Part shown: piece by piece, positions 1 through 8,577 of the stretch
Position numbering within the stretch: the stretch's first letter is position 1
How the letters are laid out: every line of letters begins with the position of its first letter
DNA from: Phosphoribacter sp037045055
Lineage (GTDB): Bacteria; Actinomycetota; Actinomycetes; Actinomycetales; Dermatophilaceae
NCBI GenBank assembly: GCA_037045055.1
Contig: JBAOHJ010000002.1
Span: 558,001 to 622,000, forward strand
Direction: 5' to 3'
Length of the DNA: 64,000 nucleotides
The notes under the pieces: generated by a model
The model's input: the letters and a program-made list of their open reading frames with translations, nothing else
Database searches by the model: none
Told to the model about the DNA's origin: nothing
Made by a program: the position numbers and the translations under genes

Positions 1-27
1 TACCGCCACCTCCTTCGCCTCCTGCAT
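1..27 (-). other. Possible upstream leader/RBS of a divergent gene off the left edge
   Basis: Read on the minus strand, this stretch contains AGGAGG and then AAGGAGG ending about eight bases before the window edge. That is the spacing expected of a ribosome binding site for a leftward gene starting just outside. The neighbouring penicillin-acylase gene runs the other way, so the two would be divergent. No coding sequence of that gene is visible, so its identity is unknown. Confidence 0.25.
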
Positions 28-77
28 GGCGTCGCGTCGTGCGTGGTGTCGACGTGGTTGGGGCTTAGTCTCGCAGG

Positions 78-2729
78 GTGGCGCGTGCTCGGGTGATCCG
101 CAGGGTGGGCCTTGCCTCGGGGATCCTGGTGATCCTCGCGCTCGTCGTGGTCGCGGTCGTGGGCACGTCGACGGTCCGCCGGGGCTGGCCGGCCACCGGG
201 GGCACGCTGGCCATGCCCGGCCTCGACGGGTCGGTGACGGTCGTGCGCGACGCGCACGGCATCCCGCAGATCTACGCCGACACCGCCGCGGACCTGTTCC
301 GTGCGCAAGGCTTCGTCACCGCCCAGGACCGCTTCTTCGAGATGGACCTGCGGCGGCACATCACCGCCGGGCGTCTGGCCGAGCTGGTCGGCAAGGCCGG
401 CGTGGACACCGACAAGGTGATCCGGACCCTGGGCTGGCGCAAGGTCGCCGAGGAATCGCTGCCCAAGCTCGCCCCGGCCAGTCGGCGCTACCTGTCCGCC
501 TACGCCGAGGGGGTCAACGCCTACCTCGAGCAGCGGGGCGGCCCGGCGAACACGGCGGTGGAGTATGCCGTGCTGGGCACCAGCCTGCCCGAGTACCGGA
601 TCGAGCGGTGGGACGCCGTCGACTCCCTCGCGTGGATCCAGGCGATGGCGTGGGACCTGCGCGGGAACTACTCCGACGAGATCACCCGGGCGCGCCTGAG
701 CGCGACCATGGACCCCGCGACCCTCGCGGTGCTCTACCCGCCGTACCCGAGCGGGCACGCGCCGATCCTCTCCGACAGCGAGTGGCAGCCCGGGCGCCGG
801 TATGCCGCCGCCGCGCGCCCGGAGGCCTTCGCGGCGGACGTTCGTCGCCAGCCGGCCGGCCCGACCGCGATGCCCGGCGTGCCGGCCGCGGTGCCCGGCC
901 CCCCGGCAGCCCTGGCCCTCCCGGACGGCGCCGAGGACGCCCTGGCGTCGGCGTCGGCGGCCCTCGACGCGGTGGCCACCACCCTGGGCCGGGGTGAGGG
1001 CATCGGCTCGAACTCCTGGGTCGTGGCCGGGTCACGCACCGCCAGCGGCAAGCCGTTGCTGGCCAACGACCCGCACCTGGCCCCGTCGGTGCCGGGCATC
1101 TGGTATCAGATCGGTCTGCACTGCCGCACCGTGTCTTCGTCCTGCCCCTTCGACGTCGCCGGGTTCTCCTTCTCGGGCCTGCCCGGCGTCGTCATCGGGC
1201 ACAACGCCCGGGTCGCCTGGGGCTTCACCAACCTGGGCCCGGACACCACCGACTTCTACTACGAGAAGCTCGCCGGCGACACGGCATACGTCAAGGACGG
1301 GCGCACCGTCCCGCTCGTGCTCGCCACCGAGACGATCAAGGTCCGTGGCGGCGAGGACGTCACGCTGACCACCCGGCGCACCGGCCACGGTCCGATCGTC
1401 TCGGACGTCGTCACCTCGGTCGCCGATGCCGGCCGCCGGCCCCCGCTCGACGGTGCCGCCGCCCCCGAGCCGTATGCCGTGTCGCTGGCCTGGACGGGCC
1501 TGGTGCCCACGGCCACCCTCGACGCGGTCTTCCTGCTGGACGCCGCCACGGATTTCGCCACCTTCCGCGAGGCCGCCCGCGCCTTCCAGATGCCCTCGCA
1601 GAACCTCGTCTACGCCGACGTCGACGGGCACATCGGCTACCAGGCGCCCGGGCTCATCCCGATCCGGCGGGCCTCGACGCCCGGGTACCCACCCGGTTAC
1701 GTCCCCTCACCGGGGTGGGACTCGCAGTGGGACTGGCAGGGGTACGTCTCCTTCGACGAGCTGCCCTGGACGCTCGACCCGGCCGACGGGGTGATCGTCG
1801 CGGCCAACCAGCAGGTCACCGGCGCGCCGGGGGCGCCGTTCCTCACCACCGAGTGGGACTACGGCTGGCGCGGCCAACGGATCGCCGACCTCGTCGCGGC
1901 CACGCCGACCCTGGACGTCCAGGCCATGGGCCGCATCCAGATGGATGCGACGAACACCCTGGCCCCCGCTCTGGTCAAGGCGCTGCTGGCCATCGACCTG
2001 TCCGGCGACGCGTTCACCCAGGAGGCCCAGAGCCTGCTTCGCGGGTGGGACTTCACCGAGCCGGTGGGGCCCTCGCCGAGCTCGGCGGCGGCGGCCTACT
2101 ACAACGCGGTCTGGGTCCGGCTCGTCCAGGCGACTTTCGACGACCAGCTGCCCCCGGACATCCGCGCGGACGGTGGCGGCCGGTGGTGGGTGGCGATGAC
2201 GGTGCTGCTGGGCGAGGCCACGAGCACCTGGTGGGACGACCGGCGCACCCCGTCGGTGATCGAGTCCCGCGACGAGATCCTCACCCGGGCGCTCGTGCAG
2301 GCCCGCCTGGACCTCACCCGGGCGATCAGCTCCCAGGTGTCGGACTGGTCGTGGGGCAAGCTGCACACCCTCACCCTGACCCATCGGGTGCTCGGCGGCG
2401 ACGCGGTGCCCTCGATCGTGCGCAGCATGGTCAACCGCGGCCCGATCCCCCTGCCGGGGGGGTCCTCGATCGTCGACGCCAACGGGTGGGACGTCTCCAA
2501 GGGGTACACCGTCTCCTGGGCGCCGTCGATGCGGATGGTCGTCGACCTGGCCGACCTGGACGCCTCGACGTGGGTGAACCAGACCGGGGCCAGCGGGCAC
2601 CCCTACCACCCCAACTACGTCGACCAGGTCGACGCCTGGGCCACCGGGGCGAGCCTGCCGTGGCCCTTCACCCAGGACGCGGTCACCGCGGCCCGTCGCG
2701 ACGAGCTCGTCCTGGTGCCCCGGGGGTGA
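78..2729 (+). CDS. Penicillin acylase family Ntn-hydrolase
   Basis: This 883-aa protein has a membrane anchor or signal segment at about residues 10-32. It then shows the penicillin amidase layout: an alpha part beginning near VRDAHGIPQIYAD, a linker, and a beta part starting at the autocatalytic serine in GSNSW (Ser311 or so). The downstream motifs NDPHL and GLPGVVIGHN are typical of the family. The family hydrolyses amides such as beta-lactam side chains or N-acyl-homoserine lactones after self-cleavage; the substrate here cannot be told from sequence. The GTG start places the hydrophobic segment at the N-terminus. A perfect hairpin follows the stop, and the next gene is convergent. Confidence 0.9.
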   Translation: MARARVIRRVGLASGILVILALVVVAVVGTSTVRRGWPATGGTLAMPGLDGSVTVVRDAHGIPQIYADTAADLFRAQGFVTAQDRFFEMDLRRHITAGRLAELVGKAGVDTDKVIRTLGWRKVAEESLPKLAPASRRYLSAYAEGVNAYLEQRGGPANTAVEYAVLGTSLPEYRIERWDAVDSLAWIQAMAWDLRGNYSDEITRARLSATMDPATLAVLYPPYPSGHAPILSDSEWQPGRRYAAAARPEAFAADVRRQPAGPTAMPGVPAAVPGPPAALALPDGAEDALASASAALDAVATTLGRGEGIGSNSWVVAGSRTASGKPLLANDPHLAPSVPGIWYQIGLHCRTVSSSCPFDVAGFSFSGLPGVVIGHNARVAWGFTNLGPDTTDFYYEKLAGDTAYVKDGRTVPLVLATETIKVRGGEDVTLTTRRTGHGPIVSDVVTSVADAGRRPPLDGAAAPEPYAVSLAWTGLVPTATLDAVFLLDAATDFATFREAARAFQMPSQNLVYADVDGHIGYQAPGLIPIRRASTPGYPPGYVPSPGWDSQWDWQGYVSFDELPWTLDPADGVIVAANQQVTGAPGAPFLTTEWDYGWRGQRIADLVAATPTLDVQAMGRIQMDATNTLAPALVKALLAIDLSGDAFTQEAQSLLRGWDFTEPVGPSPSSAAAAYYNAVWVRLVQATFDDQLPPDIRADGGGRWWVAMTVLLGEATSTWWDDRRTPSVIESRDEILTRALVQARLDLTRAISSQVSDWSWGKLHTLTLTHRVLGGDAVPSIVRSMVNRGPIPLPGGSSIVDANGWDVSKGYTVSWAPSMRMVVDLADLDASTWVNQTGASGHPYHPNYVDQVDAWATGASLPWPFTQDAVTAARRDELVLVPRG

Positions 2730-2743
2730 CCCCGCCCCCGGGC

Positions 2744-2768
2744 GTCACCCCAGCCCCCCTGGGGTGAC
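2744..2768. terminator. Bidirectional hairpin terminator
   Basis: A perfect 10-bp stem (GTCACCCCAG paired with CTGGGGTGAC) closes a five-C loop. It lies between the convergent penicillin acylase and cyclo-ligase genes. There is no T-tract, as is usual for high-GC actinobacterial terminators. Confidence 0.65.
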
Positions 2769-2790
2769 CCCACCCCGCGGGGGTGACCCG

Positions 2791-3372
2791 TCACCCCTCG
2801 CGGGTCACGTCGCGCACCCAGCGCACGCCGCCCCCCGGGGTGAGCACGCCGTCGACCCGACGATCGTGTGCCTGCACCGGCAGCGGGCCCTCGACGAGCT
2901 CCTCGTCCCACAGCAGGGTGAGCACGGGCACGGTCGCGGGCACGTGGCGCAGGGCGGCGTCGTAGTAGCCCCCGCCCTGACCGAGCCGGCGACCGGCCAC
3001 GTCGACGGCCAGCCCCGGGGTGAACACGACGGCGGCCGAGCCGAGGGCCGCGGGCGGCAGCCGCACCCCGTCGCAGTCCCACTCCAGGGTGCGCTCGGGG
3101 CAGGTGACGGGCAGCAGCACGTGGTGACCGGCCCGGCGCAGCCCTTCCACGAGCGCGGCGGTCGGGGGCTCGGTGGGCCGCGCCGCGTAGGCGCCGACCC
3201 GGCATCCCCGTCCGTGCGTCACGGCGGCGACGAGGGCCAGGCCGGCCCCGGCGATCCGCTGGTCGGCGGCCTCGCGACCCGGCCGCGCGGCGCGCCCGCG
3301 CCGGGCCGTGCGCACCGCGGCCCGCCACGCGCGCTTGGCCTCGACCACCTCCGTCGGGTCCATGCGCGGCAT
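2791..3372 (-). CDS. 5-formyltetrahydrofolate cyclo-ligase
   Basis: This protein of about 193 aa converts 5-formyl-THF to 5,10-methenyl-THF using ATP, salvaging one-carbon units in the cytosol. The N-terminal basic helix (AKRAWRAAVRTARRGR), the central RVGAYAARPTEPPT segment and the C-terminal signature GRRLGQGGGYYDAAL all fit the family. Two in-frame ATGs, at 3372 and 3363, are possible starts; both are close to the divergent UGPase start at 3388, so the two promoters must overlap. From memory, the same divergent pair is found in mycobacteria (Rv0992c/Rv0993). Confidence 0.92.
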   Translation of the reverse strand: MPRMDPTEVVEAKRAWRAAVRTARRGRAARPGREAADQRIAGAGLALVAAVTHGRGCRVGAYAARPTEPPTAALVEGLRRAGHHVLLPVTCPERTLEWDCDGVRLPPAALGSAAVVFTPGLAVDVAGRRLGQGGGYYDAALRHVPATVPVLTLLWDEELVEGPLPVQAHDRRVDGVLTPGGGVRWVRDVTREG

Positions 3373-3387
3373 CGTAGGCTGTGCGCC

Positions 3388-4767
3388 GTGAGCGAGGTCG
3401 GTCTCGCCAGTGCCGGCGAGCGGATGCGGGCCGCCGGCATCCCCGAGAGTGCCATCGCGTCGTTCTCCTACTACTACCGCCAGCTCGAGGCCGGGGCGCC
3501 GGGGACCATCCCCGAGGCGAGCATCGAGCCGGTCGGCGACCTGCCGGTGCTCGCCGACCTCGCGGCCGGTCCGGGGGATCGGGCGGCCGCCCTCGCCACG
3601 ACCGTGGTCATCAAGCTCAACGGCGGGCTGGGCACGAGCATGGGCCTGGCCGGGGCGAAGACCGCCCTGCCGGTGCGCGACGGGTTGACCTTCCTGGACG
3701 TCATCGCCCGCCAGATCCTGGCCCTGCGGCGGCGGTATGCCGTGCGCCTGCCTCTGCTGCTCATGGACTCCTTCCACACCCGGGCCGACTCCGAGGCGAT
3801 CCTCGGTCGCTACCCGGACCTGCCCGTGCCGCCCCTGGAGTCGAGGTTCGTCCAGCAGGCCGAGCCGAAGCTGCGCGCCGACGACCTGCACCCGGTCGAC
3901 TGGCCGGCGGACCCGGCCCTGCAGTGGTGCCCCCCGGGCCACGGCGACCTCTACCTCGCTCTGTACCACTCGGGTCGGCTCGCCCAGCTGCGCGAGCAGG
4001 GCTACCGCCTGGCGTTCGTCTCCAACGGCGACAACCTCGGCGCCACCTGCGACCCCGACATCGCGGCGTGGGTGCTCGGCGCGGGGATGCCCTATCTCGC
4101 CGAGGTCTGCGAGCGCACCGCCAACGACCGCAAGGGCGGGCACCTGGCCATCCGGCGCAGCGACCGGCGGATGGTGCTGCGGGAGAGCGCCATGGTGGTC
4201 CCCGGCGAGGAGGGGTCCTTCACCGACACCACGCGGCATACCACCTTCCACACCAACAACCTCTGGGTCGACCTCGACGCCCTGGCCGGCGTGCTGGACG
4301 CGCGAGGCGGGCTGCTGGGGCTGCCGATCATCGTCAACCGCAAGACCGTCGACCCGGCCGACCCCACCTCGACGAAGGTCATCCAGATCGAGACGGCCAT
4401 GGGCACCGCGATCGAGACCTTCGACGGCTCCGCGGCGCTGGTCGTGCCCCGATCGCGGTTCCGACCGGTGAAGACGACCAACGAGCTGCTGCTCATCCGC
4501 TCGGACCGCTACGCCCTCGACGCCGACGCCCGGGTCGTCGCCACGACGGACACCCCGGAGCCGCTGGTCGAGCTGGACGAGCACTACACGCTGGTGCCCG
4601 ATTTCGACGCGCGGTTCCCGGCCGGGGTGCCCTCGATCCGGGACTGCACCTCGCTGCAGGTCGACGGTGACGTCACCTTCGGTGCCGGTGTCATCTGCCG
4701 CGGTGCGGTGCGGGTGAGCGCGGACCGGCCCACCACGGTCCCCGCCGGCACGGTCCTGAGCGGCTGA
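3388..4767 (+). CDS. UTP-glucose-1-phosphate uridylyltransferase (eukaryote-type UDPGP family)
   Basis: This 459-aa enzyme makes UDP-glucose from UTP and glucose-1-phosphate for cell-envelope glycans. It carries KLNGGLGTSMG near residue 75, the nucleotide-binding loop of the eukaryotic UDPGP family rather than the shorter bacterial GalU. Other family landmarks are FVSNGDNLG, HTNNLWVDL and a C-terminal left-handed beta-helix-like tail. The chosen start is the GTG at 3388; the longer open frame upstream lies over the opposite-strand cyclo-ligase. Only two bases separate it from moeA, so the two are cotranscribed. Confidence 0.92.
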   Translation: MSEVGLASAGERMRAAGIPESAIASFSYYYRQLEAGAPGTIPEASIEPVGDLPVLADLAAGPGDRAAALATTVVIKLNGGLGTSMGLAGAKTALPVRDGLTFLDVIARQILALRRRYAVRLPLLLMDSFHTRADSEAILGRYPDLPVPPLESRFVQQAEPKLRADDLHPVDWPADPALQWCPPGHGDLYLALYHSGRLAQLREQGYRLAFVSNGDNLGATCDPDIAAWVLGAGMPYLAEVCERTANDRKGGHLAIRRSDRRMVLRESAMVVPGEEGSFTDTTRHTTFHTNNLWVDLDALAGVLDARGGLLGLPIIVNRKTVDPADPTSTKVIQIETAMGTAIETFDGSAALVVPRSRFRPVKTTNELLLIRSDRYALDADARVVATTDTPEPLVELDEHYTLVPDFDARFPAGVPSIRDCTSLQVDGDVTFGAGVICRGAVRVSADRPTTVPAGTVLSG

Positions 4768-4769
4768 GC

Positions 4770-6005
4770 GTGCGCACCGTCGAGGAGCACCTGGGCGTCG
4801 TCCTGGCCGCGGTGGGCCCGCTCCCGCCCCAGCGGGTGGACCTGTCGCAGGCGTTGGGGCTGGTGGCCGGCACGGACGTGCTCTGCCGGGTCGACCTGCC
4901 CGGGTTCGACAACTCGGCCATGGACGGGTATGCCGTGCACGCCGCCGACGTCGCCGCGGCCAGCGGGGGGGCCCCGGTGCGGCTCGTCGTCGTCGACGAC
5001 ATCCCGGCCGGCAGCGCCCCGTCCCGCGCGGTCGAGGCGGGCCAGGCGAGCCGGATCATGACCGGGTCGATGATGCCCCAGGGGGCCGACGCCGTGGTGC
5101 CGGTCGAGGACACCGACGCGGGCACGCAGATCGTCCACGTCCGCGCCCCCGCGGCGCCGGGCGGCCACGTCCGTCGACAGGGTGAGGACCTGCCCGCGGG
5201 TGGGGCAGTCCTCACCGCCGGGGCGGTCCTCGACGCCCGCCGGATCGCGCTCGTGGCTGCCGCCGGTCACGCCGACCTGCTCGTCCACCCCCGGGCCAGG
5301 GTGGCCGTCGTGTCGACCGGCGCCGAGCTGGTCGAGCCGGGTCGGCGCCTGGCCCCGGGGCAGATCTACGACTCCAACAGCCACCTGCTCGCGGCGGCCG
5401 TGGCGCGCTCCGGCGGGGTCGCGGCATACCGGTCCTGCGTCGGTGACGACCCGCACACCTTGCGGTCCCTGCTGGACCGGCTCGTCGAGCAGGTCGACGT
5501 CGTCGTCACCTCCGGCGGGGTGAGCATGGGCGCCTACGAGGTGGTCAAGCAGGTGCTGCAGGGGCCCGGGGGAGTGCAGTTCGACCCGGTGGCCATGCAG
5601 CCGGGCAAACCGCAGGGCTTCGGGGTGCTGGGGTCGCGCGGGGTGCCGATGTTCGCGTTGCCGGGCAACCCGGTGTCGGCCTACGTGTCGTTCGAGGTCT
5701 TCGTGCGACCGGCCCTGCGCACCATGATGGGCCTGACACCCGCGGTGCGTCCCACCGTCCGGGCTCGGCTCGCGACGCCGCTGCGCTCGCCCCCGGGGCG
5801 GCGGCAGTACGCGCGCGCCATGGCCGAGCGGGTCGCCGGGGGCTGGCGGGTCACCCCGGTCCGCGGTCAGGGGTCGCACTTCGTCGCGGCCCTGGCGCAG
5901 GCCGACGCCCTCATCGTCGTCCCCGAGCAGGTGACGGCGGTGGCCGTCGACGAGCAGGTCGACGTGCTCCTGCTGGACGTGCCCGGGGGCAGAATGGTCC
6001 CGTGA
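4770..6005 (+). CDS. moeA: Molybdopterin molybdotransferase / gephyrin-like protein (MoeA/Glp)
   Basis: This 411-aa cytosolic MoeA-family enzyme inserts molybdate into adenylylated molybdopterin. Visible signatures include DNSAMDGYAVHA, the MTGSMMPQGADAVVPVEDT segment, STGAELVEPG, IYDSNSHLL, TSGGVSMGAYEVVK and LPGNPVSAYVSFEVFV. The gene begins with GTG two bases after the UGPase stop and overlaps moaC by four bases. Its neighbours moaC and mog support a molybdenum-cofactor role. The downstream sepX/glpR gene also recalls the corynebacterial Glp-GLPR pair, where a MoeA homologue acts in cell division, so a dual or division role is possible. Confidence 0.93.
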   Translation: MRTVEEHLGVVLAAVGPLPPQRVDLSQALGLVAGTDVLCRVDLPGFDNSAMDGYAVHAADVAAASGGAPVRLVVVDDIPAGSAPSRAVEAGQASRIMTGSMMPQGADAVVPVEDTDAGTQIVHVRAPAAPGGHVRRQGEDLPAGGAVLTAGAVLDARRIALVAAAGHADLLVHPRARVAVVSTGAELVEPGRRLAPGQIYDSNSHLLAAAVARSGGVAAYRSCVGDDPHTLRSLLDRLVEQVDVVVTSGGVSMGAYEVVKQVLQGPGGVQFDPVAMQPGKPQGFGVLGSRGVPMFALPGNPVSAYVSFEVFVRPALRTMMGLTPAVRPTVRARLATPLRSPPGRRQYARAMAERVAGGWRVTPVRGQGSHFVAALAQADALIVVPEQVTAVAVDEQVDVLLLDVPGGRMVP

Positions 6006-6496
6006 GCCCCTCCCGCCCCGACCCGGCCGGCGGGCTCACCCACGTGCGCGGGGACGGCTCGGCGCACCTGGTCGACGTGTCGGGGAAGGCGGTGACGGCG
6101 CGGGCGGCGAGCGCCGCCGGGCGGGTGGCCATGTCCGCCGCGGCAGTCGCGGCCCTGCGGGCGGGCACGGTGCCCAAGGGGGATGCCCTCGCGGTGGCGC
6201 GGATTGCCGGGTTGCAGGCGGTCAAGCGCACGCCGGAGCTGGTGCCGTTGGCCCATCCGGTGGCGGTCCATGCGGCGACCGTCGACCTGAGCGTCGCCGA
6301 CGACGGGGTGGAGATCGTCGCCACGGTGCGCACGGCCGATCGCACCGGGATCGAGATGGAGGCCCTCACCGCCGTGGCGGTGGCCGCCCTGGCGCTGGTC
6401 GACATGGTCAAGGCGATCGACCGCCACACCCGCATCACCGACGTGCGGGTCACCGCGAAGTCGGGTGGTCGCTCCGGCGACTGGCGCGAGCCGTGA
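6002..6496 (+). CDS. moaC: Cyclic pyranopterin monophosphate synthase MoaC
   Basis: This 164-aa protein catalyses the second half of cPMP formation in molybdenum-cofactor synthesis. The family core is intact: LVDVSGKAVTAR at the N-terminus, KGDALAVARIAGLQAVKRT, LVPLAHPV, VRTADRTGIEMEALTA and a C-terminal MVKAIDR. The GTG start overlaps the moeA stop (GTGA), and the stop overlaps mog, so translation is probably coupled through the whole operon. Confidence 0.95.
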   Translation: MSPSRPDPAGGLTHVRGDGSAHLVDVSGKAVTARAASAAGRVAMSAAAVAALRAGTVPKGDALAVARIAGLQAVKRTPELVPLAHPVAVHAATVDLSVADDGVEIVATVRTADRTGIEMEALTAVAVAALALVDMVKAIDRHTRITDVRVTAKSGGRSGDWREP

Positions 6497-7014
6497 GCGG
6501 CACGCCGACGCACGGGCGACCCCGTGCGGTCGTCATCGTCGCCTCGACCCGCGCCGCCGACGGCACCTACGAGGACCGCACCGGCCCGCTGCTCGTGGCC
6601 GCCCTGACCGAGTGGGGGTACGCCGTGACCGGCCCGCAGGTCGTCGGGGACGGGGATCCGGTCGGCACGGCGCTGCGCGAGGCGCTGGTGGGTCGACCGG
6701 CGGTCGTGCTCACCACCGGGGGCACCGGCATCGCCCCCACGGACCGCACTCCCGAGCAGACCGAGCCGCTGCTGCAGCGCACCCTGCCCGGCATCCCGGA
6801 GGCGATCCGGGCGGCCGGCCTGGCCGGCGGGGTGGCGCCGGCCGTGCTGTCCCGCGGGCTGGCCGGGGTGTGCGGCCCGACCCTCGTGGTCAACCTGCCC
6901 GGGTCGCGCGGCGGAGTCCGCGACGCCCTCGGCATCCTGCGCGGGGTGCTCGCTCACGCCCTCGACCAGCTCGGTGGGGGCGACCACGACCCGGTGGGCG
7001 GTGCGGGATGCTGA
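6493..7014 (+). CDS. mog: Molybdopterin adenylyltransferase (MogA/MoaB family)
   Basis: This 173-aa protein activates molybdopterin with ATP before metal insertion by MoeA. The family motifs LTTGGTGIAPTDRTPEQT and VNLPGSRGGVRDAL are present, with the glycine-rich loop and the conserved aspartate. It starts at a GTG overlapping moaC by four bases. Its last seven bases overlap the start of the downstream acetyltransferase. Confidence 0.93.
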   Translation: MSGTPTHGRPRAVVIVASTRAADGTYEDRTGPLLVAALTEWGYAVTGPQVVGDGDPVGTALREALVGRPAVVLTTGGTGIAPTDRTPEQTEPLLQRTLPGIPEAIRAAGLAGGVAPAVLSRGLAGVCGPTLVVNLPGSRGGVRDALGILRGVLAHALDQLGGGDHDPVGGAGC

Positions 7015-7631
7015 ACCGGCCGCGGGCATGGCCGGTGACGATCACCGCCGACGACGCCCGCAGCCCCCGACTCGTGCTGCGGCCGCTGCTGCGGGCCGAC
7101 GAGGCGGCCTGGGTGCGGGTGCGACGCGACAACGCCGAGTGGGTCGGGCCGTGGGAGCCGACCTCGCCCGACGGCGGGTCGCCGCAGCTGCCCTTCCGGC
7201 AGTACGTGCGGGTGTTGGACCGCGAGGCCCGCGAGGGGCGCTCGCTGCCGTTCCTCGTCGAGGTCGACGGCGAGCTGGCGGGTCAGGTGCACCTGTTCGG
7301 GATCGTGCGCGGGTCCCTGCGATCGGCGGCCGCGGGCTACTGGGTCGCCGAGCGCGTCGCCGGGCGCGGGGTGGCGACCCGGGCCCTGGCGATGGCGTGC
7401 GACCATGCGTTCGGTCCGGGGGGGCTGCACCGGGTGGAGGTCAACATCCGCCCGGAGAACGTCCGCTCCCTGGCCGTGGTGGCGCACCTGGGCTTCCGCG
7501 ACGAGGGCGTGCGCCGCCGGTACCTGCACATCGGCGGCGACTGGCGGGACCACCGGACGTTCGCGCTGCTGGCCGAGGACGTCGCGGACGGGCCGGTCAT
7601 CTCCCGGTGGGCCCGCGTCTCGGGGCGGTAG
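7008..7631 (+). CDS. GNAT N-acetyltransferase (RimJ/RimL-like)
   Basis: This protein of about 207 aa transfers an acetyl group, probably to a protein N-terminus or an amino sugar. It has the RimJ-type order: an N-terminal RLVLRPLLRADEAAWVRVR, a central strand ending in the acetyl-CoA loop AERVAGRGVATRAL, then HRVEVNIRPENVRSLAVVAHLGFRDEG. The ATG at 7008 sits inside the mog stop region (ATGCTGA), with GTGCGGG just upstream. Mycobacteria keep a rimJ-like gene in the same place next to moeA1. Confidence 0.88.
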   Translation: MLNRPRAWPVTITADDARSPRLVLRPLLRADEAAWVRVRRDNAEWVGPWEPTSPDGGSPQLPFRQYVRVLDREAREGRSLPFLVEVDGELAGQVHLFGIVRGSLRSAAAGYWVAERVAGRGVATRALAMACDHAFGPGGLHRVEVNIRPENVRSLAVVAHLGFRDEGVRRRYLHIGGDWRDHRTFALLAEDVADGPVISRWARVSGR

Positions 7632-7734
7632 CCGCGGCACGGCGGAGCGCGAAACACCCGCCACACGAGCCCCTTGCGCGACACACCGGCGCAGGTCCGG
7701 GACCACCCCCGCGGCAGTGCCTACCGTTGTCGCC

Positions 7735-8574
7735 GTGCAGCCCTCGTCCCTGGTCTTCGTCGCCGTCGTCGCGATCTGGGCGGCGTGGTTCGTGCCGCAC
7801 TGGATCCGCCGACGCGAGCACCTGTCCACGGCCCGGTCGATCGACCGGTTCAGCGCGGCGATGCGCGTGCTCGACCGCGAGCGCGCAGTGCCGCTGCGAG
7901 TGCGCCGCACCGAGTCGGCCAGTGTCTTCGCCTCCCCGCTGCGGGCCCGCTCGGGCGGCCTCGCCCTCGCGGAGGGTATGCCGCCGGGGCGCGGCGCGCC
8001 CCCGCCCGCGGCACCGACGCCGGCGGACGCGCCGACGCGATCGGCCGCGAGTCGCCCACCGCGCCCGCCGGGTGCCCCGCGCAGCCGTCGAGCGGCCCTG
8101 GGCAGGGCGATCCGCGGGGTCGCGCTGCTCGCGGCGCTGCTCGCCGTCCCGGTGCTGGCGGTGCTCAGCGGGGTCGGCCTGGTGCCCTGGTGGTCGATCC
8201 TCGTGGCCCTGGGCGCGGTCGTCGGGTCGGTGTTCGCGCTGCGCCTGGCGGCGGTGCGCGAGCAGACGGCGCGGCGCACGGCATACGCGATGCGCGCGCG
8301 CCCGGCCCGCCCGACTGCGGCAGGCGAGGACCCGACCCTCGACCGTCCCGCCGACGACCCACCCGCCGTCGCGGCCCCGCAGCCGGCGGCGGGTGCCTAC
8401 CGGGCCGGCGACGCGACGTGGAGCCCCGTGCCGGTGCCCCGGCCGACCTACACGCTCAAGGACCCGGCCCCCCGCCGCGACCCGGCGCCGCGGCCCCCCG
8501 AGATCGACCTGGAGGCCGACGCGGCGCCGCCGGCGCGGCCCGCGCGGGCGGACCGACGGGTCGTCGGCGGCTGA
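7735..8574 (+). CDS. sepX: SepX/GlpR-like membrane division protein
   Basis: This 279-aa membrane protein has an N-terminal transmembrane helix (PSSLVFVAVVAIWAAWFVP) and a conserved juxtamembrane stretch RSIDRFSAAMRVLDRE. A Pro/Ala linker follows, then two more hydrophobic segments (about residues 128-145 and 152-170) and a proline-rich acidic C-terminal tail. This layout and the moeA-rimJ neighbourhood match the actinobacterial SepX/GLPR family (Rv0996 in M. tuberculosis), which works with SepF/FtsZ and, in corynebacteria, with the gephyrin-like Glp. Assignment rests on synteny plus N-terminal pattern, and a direct comparison was not possible. It starts at GTG 7735 after a 103-bp gap and faces the AI-2E gene. 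Confidence 0.7.
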   Translation: MQPSSLVFVAVVAIWAAWFVPHWIRRREHLSTARSIDRFSAAMRVLDRERAVPLRVRRTESASVFASPLRARSGGLALAEGMPPGRGAPPPAAPTPADAPTRSAASRPPRPPGAPRSRRAALGRAIRGVALLAALLAVPVLAVLSGVGLVPWWSILVALGAVVGSVFALRLAAVREQTARRTAYAMRARPARPTAAGEDPTLDRPADDPPAVAAPQPAAGAYRAGDATWSPVPVPRPTYTLKDPAPRRDPAPRPPEIDLEADAAPPARPARADRRVVGG

Positions 8575-8577
8575 CCC

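Noticed and set aside
2791..4584. A 597-aa minus-strand frame covering both the cyclo-ligase and the UGPase gene
   Set aside because: Only the last 190 or so codons are the real cyclo-ligase; the rest is the reverse of UGPase, which has full family motifs on the plus strand. Long antisense frames are common at 70% GC.
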